Program-made: the position numbers and the translations under genes | Shown here: positions 21,862-29,536 of the stretch, piece after piece | Numbering within the stretch: the stretch's first letter is position 1 | Layout: every line of letters starts with the position of its first letter | Assembly: GCA_035620615.1 (NCBI GenBank) | Contig: DASPGM010000008.1 | Location: 1 to 35,296 of the forward strand | DNA: 35,296 bases | Direction of reading: 5' to 3' | Origin: CSP1-1 sp035620615 | GTDB lineage: Archaea; Thermoproteota; Nitrososphaeria; Nitrososphaerales; Nitrosopumilaceae | Notes under the pieces: model-generated | Seen by the model: only the letters and a program-made list of their open reading frames with translations | The model's database searches: none | Told to the model about the DNA's origin: nothing

Positions 21862-22344
21862 TTACGGATTGAATTTGAATAATCCACCAGCTGCTATAAT
21901 TTTTCCAATTATTTCTGAGAAGGGTTTCATTTTGTATTTTTTATCTTTGGTAAGATTATTGATTTCATTAGTTGTGATATCTATTTCAATTTCATCTCCA
22001 TTGGCAATATCTTTGTAGGCATCTTCGCCTATTTCAATAGGTAAAAGAAAGGCCCCATCAACTGCATTTCTATAAAAGATCCTTGCAAACGAAAGTGCCA
22101 ACACTGCCTTAATTCCAGAGTGAGTTAATGCAATTGGTGCATGTTCTCTAGAAGAACCGCATCCAAAGTTTCTTCCGGCAACTATGAAATCTCCTTCTTT
22201 TACTTTGGAATGAAAATCAGGATCAAGGCCTTCCATTGCATGTTTTGCAAGTTCAGCGTAATCATGAATTTTAAGATATGTACCGGGAAGAATTACATCA
22301 GTATCTATGTTATCAAGTTCGTATTTTATTACATTACCTTTCAA
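21862..22344 (-). CDS. Aconitase-family small subunit, archaeal-type (LeuD/HacB-like)
   Basis: This 160-residue protein is the compact archaeal form of the dehydratase small subunit. It has 'DNIDTDVILPGTYLKIHDYAELAKHAMEGLDPDF', then 'VAGRNFGCGSSREHAPIALTHSGIKAVLALSFARIFYRNAVDGAFLLPIE'. The loop after 'LPGTYL' (here Lys-Ile) is the region that sets substrate choice in this family, and I cannot assign the substrate from it. Candidates are isopropylmalate, homoaconitate, citramalate/maleate and citrate. It starts with TTG at 22342-22344, which overlaps the stop of the large subunit by 4 nt. Confidence 0.88.
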   Translation of the reverse strand: MKGNVIKYELDNIDTDVILPGTYLKIHDYAELAKHAMEGLDPDFHSKVKEGDFIVAGRNFGCGSSREHAPIALTHSGIKAVLALSFARIFYRNAVDGAFLLPIEIGEDAYKDIANGDEIEIDITTNEINNLTKDKKYKMKPFSEIIGKIIAAGGLFKFNP

Positions 22345-23612
22345 TTCAAGTCCCTCGGATCTGTTATTTTACCAGTAACAGCAGATGCTGCAGCTACTAA
22401 TGGGGAAGCAAGGTACGTTTGAGATTCAACATGACCCATTCTTCCCGGAAAATTTCTATTAGTTGTACTAATGCAAATTTCATCTTTTGCAAGAACGCCC
22501 ATATGGGCGCCACAGCATGCCCCACAAGTTGGAGGACCAACCATGGCCCCTGCATCAAGAAATATTTTAACGAGTCCATTTTCTAATGCTTTTTTGTAAA
22601 TTGAAATAGCTGCAGGCAATATCTCTGTTCGAATTTTAACTTTCCTACCTTTGAGAATTTTTGCTACAGCTTGCAAGTCTTCAAACTTTGCGCCGGTACA
22701 AGAACCAATGTAAGCTTTGTCTAATTCAATTGATGATGTTTCTCGTACAACCGAAATGTTTTGTGGCGAGAAAGGTTTTGCAACGGTTGGTTCTAATTCT
22801 GAACCTTCATATTCAAAAATTTTTGCAAACTGTGCCTCAGAATCTCCTTCTATGGCTGAATAATTTGTAGCGCCTCTAGCTTTAAGATAGTCCCTGAGTT
22901 TCTGGTCTGGCTCAATAATTCCATTTTTAGCACCTGCTTCTGTAGTCATATTTGTTAGGGTAAGTCGTTCATCTACAGACATTTCATAAACTCCATTTCC
23001 TCCAAACTGCATTGCCTTGTATGCTGCTCCATCAGTTCCAATATCGCCAATTATTTGCAAAATGAAATCTTTTGCCATTACATGCTCTGGAAGTTTTCCA
23101 TTTAGCTTAAAATACAAAGTTTCAGGAACCTTGAACCAAATTTTTCCATGAAGTAAGACATATGCCATATCAGTATGTCCTAGACCACAAGCAAAGGCCC
23201 CTAAGGCACCAGTAGTATTTGTATGAGAATCACCTGCAACGTATACTTCTCCTGGAAGCACCAAAGCCTCTTCGTGAGACAAGGTATGGCAAATACCATA
23301 TTGACCCATGCCATACTTGAAATGTTTTTCAATTCCGTATTTTTTTGTAAAGTTTGATAGTTTAACGATATTTTCAGCAGAAACTTTTTCTGCAGAAGGT
23401 ACAAAATGGTCTTCTGCCACCCAAACCTTAGAAGAGTCCCATAATTTTTCAACCTTAATTCCTTGTTTTTGTAATTTATCAAATACTGTAATTACTCCAG
23501 GTCCAGAAACATCATGCAACATGGCTTTATCCACATTTACAAAAACAACTTGATCTGGCTCTACGCTTTTATTATTAGAAGCACGTGCGAGGATCTTTTC
23601 GGTGATATTCAT
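22341..23612 (-). CDS. Aconitase-family large subunit, archaeal-type (LeuC/HacA-like)
   Basis: This 423-residue protein is the archaeal-type dehydratase large subunit. It begins 'MNITEKILARASNNKSVEPDQVVFVNVD', has 'VAGDSHTNTTGALGAFACGLGHTDMAYVL', the Fe-S Cys residues in 'YIGSCTGAKFEDL' and 'PTCGACCGAHMGVLAKDE' (C-x2-C), and ends with 'STTNRNFPGRMG'. It is clearly paralogous to, but much diverged from, the bacterial-type LeuC in the same operon. Because a full LeuCD pair is already present, this pair probably acts on another substrate, possibly as a 2-methylcitrate, homoaconitate or citrate dehydratase; this is inference. It is the first gene of the operon and is divergent from cofE. Confidence 0.9.
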   Translation of the reverse strand: MNITEKILARASNNKSVEPDQVVFVNVDKAMLHDVSGPGVITVFDKLQKQGIKVEKLWDSSKVWVAEDHFVPSAEKVSAENIVKLSNFTKKYGIEKHFKYGMGQYGICHTLSHEEALVLPGEVYVAGDSHTNTTGALGAFACGLGHTDMAYVLLHGKIWFKVPETLYFKLNGKLPEHVMAKDFILQIIGDIGTDGAAYKAMQFGGNGVYEMSVDERLTLTNMTTEAGAKNGIIEPDQKLRDYLKARGATNYSAIEGDSEAQFAKIFEYEGSELEPTVAKPFSPQNISVVRETSSIELDKAYIGSCTGAKFEDLQAVAKILKGRKVKIRTEILPAAISIYKKALENGLVKIFLDAGAMVGPPTCGACCGAHMGVLAKDEICISTTNRNFPGRMGHVESQTYLASPLVAAASAVTGKITDPRDLN

Positions 23613-23660
23613 AGTCGAAAAGGCTTTTTCTTTAGATTAAAAGCTTTTCAGAAGGATAAA

Positions 23661-24452
23661 ATGAAAGAAATCCAAATCACGAGTATGTCATTGACAGTAT
23701 TACCAATAAGTGTAGAAAAAAAAGAAAACAAATTTGACCTATTTGAAACAACTTCAAAATCAATAGTGGATAACGGCTATACAATTCAGGATGGAGATGT
23801 TATTGTAATTTCTAGTAAATTTGTTTCAAATGCTCAAGGTAGATTATTAGAATTAAATTCAGTTAAGGCATCAAATCAAAGTAATTTAATATCTAAAAAA
23901 TTTCGAATCAAACCACAGTTAGCCGAAGTTATTATCCGTGAATCTGATAAAATTTTTGGTGGTATTTCTGGCTTTGTCATATCTTCATCTGATGATATTT
24001 TAGCTCCTAATGCTGGAATTGATAAATCAAATGCAAAGAAAGGAAAAATTATTCTTTATCCTTTTGATCCTTATTTGGTAGCAGAACAACTAAGGCGAAA
24101 GTTTTTTTTAAAATATTTGATTCATGTTGGCATCATTATTGTCGATAGTAGATTAATGCCATCTAGAGTCGGAACAATAGGTATTGCAATTTCTTGTTCC
24201 GGAATAGAACCTGTAGTAGATATGAGATCACAAAAAGATTTGGAAGGAAATCCCCTCAAGGTAACTTTTCAGGCAGTTGTCGATAATTTAGCATCTATTG
24301 CTAATCATAAAATGGGTGAGGGTTCAGAATCACAACCTATTGCAATCGTGAGAGATTCTGGCGCAGTACTTACTGATAGAAAAATTAAACCAAATGAGGT
24401 AGCAGTATCACATGACCAATGTGTCTATGTTCGTGGTTTGAAAAATGCTTGA
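23661..24452 (+). CDS. cofE: Coenzyme F420-0:L-glutamate ligase
   Basis: This protein of 263 residues matches CofE, which adds gamma-linked glutamates to F420-0. It has 'DGDVIVISSKFVSNAQGRL' near residue 45-65, 'PQLAEVIIRESDKIFGG', the conserved 'LAPNAGIDKSNA', 'IGIAISCSGIEPVVDMR' and 'ANHKMGEGSESQPIAIVR'. The ATG at 23661 follows a purine-rich AGAAGGATAAA that can serve as a Shine-Dalgarno site. No FbiB-type C-terminal nitroreductase domain is attached. The 48-nt gap to the divergent dehydratase operon contains two A/T-rich, partly self-complementary GAAAAGGC and AAAAGCTTTT blocks. Confidence 0.94.
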   Translation: MKEIQITSMSLTVLPISVEKKENKFDLFETTSKSIVDNGYTIQDGDVIVISSKFVSNAQGRLLELNSVKASNQSNLISKKFRIKPQLAEVIIRESDKIFGGISGFVISSSDDILAPNAGIDKSNAKKGKIILYPFDPYLVAEQLRRKFFLKYLIHVGIIIVDSRLMPSRVGTIGIAISCSGIEPVVDMRSQKDLEGNPLKVTFQAVVDNLASIANHKMGEGSESQPIAIVRDSGAVLTDRKIKPNEVAVSHDQCVYVRGLKNA

Positions 24453-24516
24453 TTTAAACGGAATTACTTTTAAAAAAATAGTTTAATACATATTTGTAAA
24501 AATTTCCTCAGCAGTC

Positions 24517-24526
24517 CTTTAAATAG
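24517..24526 (+). promoter_or_regulatory. Predicted TATA box for the tail-anchored protein
   Basis: CTTTAAATAG is centred 26-27 nt before the ATG at 24548. Confidence 0.5.
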
Positions 24527-24547
24527 AGGATATTTCGGGCATAGATT

Positions 24548-25099
24548 ATGGAATATTTGACAACATATCCTAAGACAATATCTTTTTTTGATGGAATTCG
24601 AGAAAAGATAAGTGTAGATGGTAAGTCTGGAGTTGAGCAACTTACCGTAGTAGTAAAGAAAAATGTAGATGAGCTTCTAAAAATATTTTCAAAAGAAGGA
24701 TTTACGGGAGTCAAATTTGAACATAAACAACCATTTCAGATTGGACATGGTCTCTCTCTAAAACTCAAAAAACCTTGGGAGATGCATGTAAGATTAGTTG
24801 AAATGAAAAAAGGATTGATCGCCATACATGCCGAAGTTGAAGTTTCAAGAGATTATTTACAACATCTATTTTGCCAAAGAACTCCTGTAATTTATGAAAT
24901 AGAATCATTAATGAAAAAGTATCAAATTGACTATAAAATTTGGAATAATAGAATAAGAAAATATGTTCAAACTATATTTGATAATTATAAAATAAAGCTA
25001 AACACCCCCAACATTCCAGTATTAGCCTGGAAACCATTGGTATTTGTAATAGCTACAGTTGGATCATTTTATTTGTGGAAATATATCCAAACAATATAG
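24548..25099 (+). CDS. Hypothetical tail-anchored membrane protein, 183 aa
   Basis: I do not recognise this protein. It has a soluble N-terminal region with strands and helices ('GVEQLTVVVKKNVDELLKIFSKEGFTGV', 'SLKLKKPWEMHVRLVEMKKGLIAIHAEVEVSRDYL'). A helical part follows ('YEIESLMKKYQIDYKIWNNRIRKYVQTIFDNYK'), and then a single C-terminal hydrophobic segment (PLVFVIATVGSFYLWKYI, about 163-180). This looks like a tail anchor with the bulk in the cytoplasm. It has one Cys and no obvious catalytic motif. It is preceded by its own promoter and predicted to be leaderless. Confidence 0.75.
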   Translation: MEYLTTYPKTISFFDGIREKISVDGKSGVEQLTVVVKKNVDELLKIFSKEGFTGVKFEHKQPFQIGHGLSLKLKKPWEMHVRLVEMKKGLIAIHAEVEVSRDYLQHLFCQRTPVIYEIESLMKKYQIDYKIWNNRIRKYVQTIFDNYKIKLNTPNIPVLAWKPLVFVIATVGSFYLWKYIQTI

Positions 25100-25175
25100 A
25101 TTTTCTCCAGTAGAATTTTTTGGAGTAGGATTTGGAGAGGAAATGATTTTTTGATGAAATAAAAAAATACTTTGG

Positions 25176-25184
25176 CTTATATAG
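25176..25184 (+). promoter_or_regulatory. Predicted TATA box for the 45-aa gene
   Basis: CTTATATAG is centred 25 nt before the ATG at 25205, fitting a leaderless small gene. Confidence 0.45.
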
Positions 25185-25204
25185 CGATGGCGGTATAGTA
25201 TTGT

Positions 25205-25342
25205 ATGCCTCAATTACAAATCAGCAATGAAACAATGAATAGAATGAAGGACATAACAGGAATAAACCATGCACGAGACGGCGATTATATCGTTAATGAA
25301 GTGATCGACATTTTAGAAAAAAAATTGAGAGAGCAAAATTAA
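25205..25342 (+). CDS. 45-aa ribbon-helix-helix-like miniprotein
   Basis: This short protein begins with a strand-like 'MPQLQIS' followed by a helix 'NETMNRMKDITG', a charged turn 'INHARDGD' and a second amphipathic helix 'YIVNEVIDILEKKLREQ'. Strand-helix-helix in about 45 residues is the ribbon-helix-helix pattern of small DNA-binding dimers, although the first strand lacks the usual basic residues. A predicted promoter with the usual spacing supports it as a real gene. No toxin gene is beside it: the next gene is a hypothetical on the same strand 59 nt later. Confidence 0.6.
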   Translation: MPQLQISNETMNRMKDITGINHARDGDYIVNEVIDILEKKLREQN

Positions 25343-25401
25343 AAAAATTCCTAATAGTCTAGAACCTTTAATTATAAATTTAAAAATCTCTTAAGTATAA
25401 T

Positions 25402-25932
25402 TTGGATTCATTAATAATTCCTCTCAAGTATTATGGAATTTCTCCTTGGGAGATTGAAGTAATCTATGGATTATTCAAAGATAGATTTCAAGTAAAACAA
25501 GAAGAAGTTGAACAAATAGAATCAGAATTTGTAAGTATGTTAGATGTACCAATTCCACTTGCATTTAATGAAGAATTTTTCAAATGGTTTGATTATAGGA
25601 GATGGGAAAAAGTAAAAGCAATTTTCAAAGAAATGAAAAGAAGGAGAGGCAGTGGAAATGCTTTAAAAATTAATGTTATTTTTAGTGGAAGTCCAAAAAT
25701 CCGATTTGTGTTGGATGCGGAAGATAGCCAGTGGTTCAATAATTCAGTAGAAAAAATTGATTTTTTGTTAGAATTACTCCCATACCACCTTGATCCTGAA
25801 AAATTACCAAATGATGTTACAGAAATTATTTATCATTATGCTCCAGAATCTGCAAGATGGAGACTAAATTCGGCGTTAGTAAAAGAAAAAAAATTTATTT
25901 TCACTAATAATGAATGGAAAATAGTTACTTGA
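25402..25932 (+). CDS. Hypothetical protein, 176 aa
   Basis: I do not recognise this soluble protein. It starts with TTG at 25402. It opens with 'LIIPLKYYGISPWEIEVIYGLFKDRF', which looks like a helical domain, followed by acidic 'KQEEVEQIESEFVSMLDV', basic 'FKEMKRRRGSGNALKINVIFSG' and a strand 'IRFVLDAEDSQWF'. The end is 'EIIYHYAPESARWRLNSALVKEKKFIFTNNEWKIV'. There is no membrane segment and no Cys. It overlaps the convergent next gene by 8 nt. Confidence 0.7.
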   Translation: MDSLIIPLKYYGISPWEIEVIYGLFKDRFQVKQEEVEQIESEFVSMLDVPIPLAFNEEFFKWFDYRRWEKVKAIFKEMKRRRGSGNALKINVIFSGSPKIRFVLDAEDSQWFNNSVEKIDFLLELLPYHLDPEKLPNDVTEIIYHYAPESARWRLNSALVKEKKFIFTNNEWKIVT

Positions 25933-26359
25933 GATCTTTTTCCAAGGGTTCAAGCATTGCATGAAATTCTTTGTATTTATTTTCTAAGAATTTCAGGGAT
26001 TCAAGTAGTTTTTTAGATTTTCCATATTTGTAACGAATCATTTCTCGATGATGCCAAAAGTTTTTGTCTCCTTCAATTGCAATAGTTGTAAAATAATCTG
26101 GACCCTTAATCTTGTCTGGAACTTTTACACTGTATGGAAATAAAAGATCAACAATAAACCATTCATCTCCATCAGGGTAATCAGAACCTGTATCTACATC
26201 AAAAAAAATATGCAGTAGATTTGATTGCATAAGACCATCTTCTGATATTGTAGGATGTTTTACATTAGATTTTTTAAAATCAAGGTTTAGGAGTTCGGGT
26301 TCAAAGTATCCCTTGATTATTGATTTCCTAAATATTTTATTTACATCTGTAATATTCAA
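25925..26359 (-). CDS. Hypothetical protein, 144 aa
   Basis: I do not recognise this protein. It is acidic and soluble, with 'LLHIFFDVDTGSDYPDGDEWFIVDLLFPYSVKV' in the middle, then 'DKNFWHHREMIRYKYGKSKKLLESLKFLENKYKEFH' at the C-terminus. The cluster of Asp residues and the paired His do not form a motif I can name. The start is TTG at 26357-26359. It lies 61 nt downstream of KorB on the same strand. Confidence 0.65.
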   Translation of the reverse strand: MNITDVNKIFRKSIIKGYFEPELLNLDFKKSNVKHPTISEDGLMQSNLLHIFFDVDTGSDYPDGDEWFIVDLLFPYSVKVPDKIKGPDYFTTIAIEGDKNFWHHREMIRYKYGKSKKLLESLKFLENKYKEFHAMLEPLEKDLK

Positions 26360-26420
26360 TGATAAAGTTATCTCTCCCCAAACTTGCTAATAATTCATTA
26401 GGTTTAGTCCTGAAGGATTT

Positions 26421-27386
26421 TTAGACCTGTAATGAATCTAAGATTTCAGAAACATCAGTTACGGGTTTCCCTTTTGAGGAAATTTTTTGTTGGGCGGGGG
26501 GATTTTCAAGATAATTAGGGATTTTATCCATCAATCGTCCTGCATATGGCGTTATAATTTCATTTTTATAAAATATCCCAGTAGGAATTTTGTTTCCCCA
26601 TTCTAGGGATTTTATCAAGGCCTGAGATAGTTTTTCATTTATTTCTGCCTCTTCATTATAGTGCACAACAGGATCATATCCAGTGTTTTCTAATTTGTAA
26701 ATCCTAGAATGTGTTTCCATTGCAGCTTCATCAGAAATATCAGTTCCAGAATACCAATCTCTTGTGTTAATGTCATTATATGTAGGACAAGGTTGTAAAA
26801 CATCTAAAAATGAAAGTCCTTTGTGTTTGATGGCAGCAATAATTAGATCTTTTAAGTGTCTTACATCGTAGGAATAGCCACGCGCTACAAATGTATACCC
26901 GCTAGCAACTGCCAAACCAATTGGATTTACATTGTAATTTGTATTAGGAGTAGGCAATGATTTTGTTTTTTCTCCAAGCCTGAGAGTTGGAGAAGCTTGA
27001 CCTTTTGTTAAACCATAAACTCCGTTATTAAAAATAATGTATGTCATATTGACATTTCTACGTCCTGCAGCTACAAAATGTCCCACTCCAATTCCCAATC
27101 CATCTCCATCACCACCAGCAGCTACGATTGTCATTTCGGGATTAGATATGGCTGCTCCTTGGGCAAAAGTCAAAACTCGTCCATGTAATGTATGGACTCC
27201 AAATGTGTTGATGAAATGTGATGTTTTACCAGAACATCCAATTCCAGAAAAAATCGCTGCTTTATGTCTTGGAATATTCATTTCTGCTAAGGCCATTTGA
27301 ATTGCATTTACAATTCCAAAATCTCCACAACCAGGACACCAGTCATTATGAACGTCGGTTTTATAGTCTGAAAGTTTAAGCGCCAT
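26421..27386 (-). CDS. korB: 2-oxoacid:ferredoxin oxidoreductase, beta subunit
   Basis: This 321-residue subunit binds thiamine diphosphate. It has 'DWCPGCGDFGIVNAIQMAL' with CPGC, 'FSGIGCSGKTSHFI', and the TPP motif 'GGDGDGLGIG' followed after about 28 residues by 'IIFNNGVYGLTKGQASPT'. These features match KorB/PorB-type enzymes that make or use acyl-CoA, CO2 and reduced ferredoxin. The start overlaps the end of KorA by 11 nt. Substrate (2-oxoglutarate versus pyruvate) cannot be set with certainty, but the two-subunit layout is the Kor-like or broad-range type. Confidence 0.93.
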   Translation of the reverse strand: MALKLSDYKTDVHNDWCPGCGDFGIVNAIQMALAEMNIPRHKAAIFSGIGCSGKTSHFINTFGVHTLHGRVLTFAQGAAISNPEMTIVAAGGDGDGLGIGVGHFVAAGRRNVNMTYIIFNNGVYGLTKGQASPTLRLGEKTKSLPTPNTNYNVNPIGLAVASGYTFVARGYSYDVRHLKDLIIAAIKHKGLSFLDVLQPCPTYNDINTRDWYSGTDISDEAAMETHSRIYKLENTGYDPVVHYNEEAEINEKLSQALIKSLEWGNKIPTGIFYKNEIITPYAGRLMDKIPNYLENPPAQQKISSKGKPVTDVSEILDSLQV

Positions 27387-29286
27387 GAGTTAGAATCTCC
27401 CTTTTCTGAGCCTTGTTATCAATGATCTTTTTTAAAGAGTCGTAAATTTCCGTACTAGTCATTGTTCTTCCAGTATATTTTAAGATAAAATAATCAACAT
27501 CTTTACCCAGATTTTGTTTAAACAAAGTTCCAAGCTGTCCTGTGTGATTTGCCTCAATGTCAATGATTGTTTTTACATCTTTTAGAAGAGTTTCTACATA
27601 TTCTGTGGGAAATGGAAATAATAGTTTTATTTGAATAAAGCCGACATGTATGTTTTCTTGTTTTAATTTATTTATTGCATCAATAATTGGCCCTTTTGCA
27701 GAGCCCCAACTAATTATACAGTATTCAGCCATTCCAAATGATATTACTTGGTCCTCCTTAGGAATTTGTTCCAGAATTATCTTATATCTTGAAAGGCGTT
27801 TATCCATCATTTGAATTCTCACAAAAGGATCTTCAGAAATATGTCCATATTCATCACTTTCATCACCAGTATTCCAGAAGACACCATCTTCTAGTCCAAG
27901 TTTAGATCTTGGGGATATCCCATCTTGGGAACTTTCAAACCGCTTGTAGGGTTTTTGTGTAATTTTTTCTAATAACTTTCCTCTATCAATAGTAACTAGT
28001 GTAGGGTCAAACCTTTTACAGGTAATAACGGAGCTTGCAATGAATTTGTCTAACATATGGATTACAGGGACTTGAAAAATATCTGCAAAATTGAAACATT
28101 TACCAGTATCATAAAAGCTCTCTTCAATATCACCAGAAGCATAAACGATACGGGGAAATTCACCATGACCTGCATTAATTGCAAATAATAAATCATCTTG
28201 GCCATGTCTTGTAGGAAGACCTGTTGATGGTCCACTTCGTTGATAGAGAGTAATTACTGAAGGTACTTCATTTATTCCTGCCCAACCTAATGCTTCAGCC
28301 ATAAGTGAAAATCCAGGCCCAGATGTACAAGTTGAAGAACGAGTACCAGTAAGTGCACCTCCAATCATCATACCTATAGCTGAAATCTCATCTTCAGTTT
28401 GTACAACTACGGTGGAACCTGGCCTATCTTCATTTACATTTAGAATTTCATTTGATTCCAGGTAAACGCTTTCGTCTGAAGCAGGGGTAATTGGGTAGTA
28501 TGGTTGAAATCTACATCCACAAACCATTTTTCCAATTGCAGTTCCCTGATGACCTTGTACAAGTATAGTGTTTGGTTCTTTAGTTACTGGATTTGGTGCA
28601 AAATTTATTTTATCAAATTTAGCTGCAGCATAATTATACGCATAGTTGGCTACTTTTTTGTTTATTTCAGCAACCTTTGGTTTTCTAGAAAAAATAAAAT
28701 CAATTGAATCAAAGAGTGGCTTGGAATCAAGTCCTAGAACTCCAAGAGAAAGGGAAACTCCTATTACGTTAAACATTCTTACCATTCCTTTTAGTTTTGG
28801 ATTATTGGTTTCTTCTGCAAGTTTGGATAGAATATTCCTAAATGATACCGGAAGTAGAGTCACTCCTCGGTCTTTTGCACTTTCCAAAATTCCCTTTATA
28901 GAAAAGTCCTTATTTTTTGATTTTAGGTAATTTTCCAAGCGTGTTTTGAAATAAATGTCCAGAGTATGCACTTCATCGGCTTTAATTGACTCTAAATCTG
29001 AATCATAAATAATTGCGCCTCCTTTTACTACCTCATCTGCATGTCTGAATATCATTTCTGCATCAAATGCCACCATTAGATTAATCTCATTTACATTGGA
29101 ATGAATTTTTTTATCAGATATCCTTACTGCGAAATAACTATGCTCTCCTTTGATATTAGAATAAAATTCTCTTTTACCAAAAACTTGATACCCTATTCCA
29201 GCACAAACTTTTGAGAAAATATTTGCACCCGATTCAACACCACTACCTTGAGGCCCACCAATTAACCATGATAGATCAGTAGACAT
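27376..29286 (-). CDS. korA: 2-oxoacid:ferredoxin oxidoreductase, fused gamma-alpha subunit
   Basis: This 636-residue subunit has an N-terminal gamma-type domain (about 1-200: 'WLIGGPQGSGVESGANIFSKV', 'YSNIKGEHSYFAVRIS') joined to an alpha-type domain (about 230-636: 'GCRFQPYYPITPASDESVYLE', 'VQTEDEISAIGMMIGGALTGTRSSTCTSGPGFSLMAEALGWA', 'PTRHGQDDLLFA'). 'YPITPASD' and 'TSGPGFSLM' are the usual substrate and subunit-contact motifs. The fused layout is the same as in the Sulfolobus two-subunit enzyme. No delta (ferredoxin) subunit is encoded nearby. A 48-aa Cys-rich gene lies 50 nt upstream on the same strand. Confidence 0.94.
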   Translation of the reverse strand: MSTDLSWLIGGPQGSGVESGANIFSKVCAGIGYQVFGKREFYSNIKGEHSYFAVRISDKKIHSNVNEINLMVAFDAEMIFRHADEVVKGGAIIYDSDLESIKADEVHTLDIYFKTRLENYLKSKNKDFSIKGILESAKDRGVTLLPVSFRNILSKLAEETNNPKLKGMVRMFNVIGVSLSLGVLGLDSKPLFDSIDFIFSRKPKVAEINKKVANYAYNYAAAKFDKINFAPNPVTKEPNTILVQGHQGTAIGKMVCGCRFQPYYPITPASDESVYLESNEILNVNEDRPGSTVVVQTEDEISAIGMMIGGALTGTRSSTCTSGPGFSLMAEALGWAGINEVPSVITLYQRSGPSTGLPTRHGQDDLLFAINAGHGEFPRIVYASGDIEESFYDTGKCFNFADIFQVPVIHMLDKFIASSVITCKRFDPTLVTIDRGKLLEKITQKPYKRFESSQDGISPRSKLGLEDGVFWNTGDESDEYGHISEDPFVRIQMMDKRLSRYKIILEQIPKEDQVISFGMAEYCIISWGSAKGPIIDAINKLKQENIHVGFIQIKLLFPFPTEYVETLLKDVKTIIDIEANHTGQLGTLFKQNLGKDVDYFILKYTGRTMTSTEIYDSLKKIIDNKAQKREILTHGA

Positions 29287-29336
29287 GTCTAGATCGTCCT
29301 ATCAGTGGTTATTAATAACGTGATTACCAAATTAAG

Positions 29337-29483
29337 CTAACCACCGGTAGCAGCGTCAAATAATGCACATTCACATTTATCACGCTCTCCACAATATGGA
29401 CATACACAAACACATTTCTCTATAGAGTTACCACATTCAATACAAATAGCAAATTCCTCATTATTTTTTGTTCCTGAACCCAT
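29337..29483 (-). CDS. 48-aa eight-cysteine miniprotein
   Basis: This short protein holds eight Cys in a tight region: C14-x2-C17 (CIEC), C24-x-C26-x-C28-x2-C31 (CVCVCPYC) and C38-x-C40 (CEC). This would suit two zinc ions or an Fe-S cluster. The rest is acidic, and it begins MGSGTKNNEEFAI. ATG is at 29481-29483. It lies 50 nt before korA on the same strand and could be co-transcribed. It is 53 nt from the divergent dehydrogenase. I know of no named family. Confidence 0.7.
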   Translation of the reverse strand: MGSGTKNNEEFAICIECGNSIEKCVCVCPYCGERDKCECALFDAATGG

Positions 29484-29536
29484 AGCTTTCCTTAAACAAG
29501 ATCTTATAAATGGTTTAAGGTCTGTCGTTAATTTGC

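Noticed and set aside
25100..25140. Hairpin CTCCA...TGGAG after the tail-anchored gene as a terminator
   Set aside because: Five base pairs with an 11-nt A/T loop is weak, and archaeal termination does not usually need a hairpin.
26360..26420. A second C/D-box-like pattern (ATGATAA ... CTGA) between korB and the 144-aa gene
   Set aside because: Box C is imperfect, there is no flanking stem and no internal D' box.
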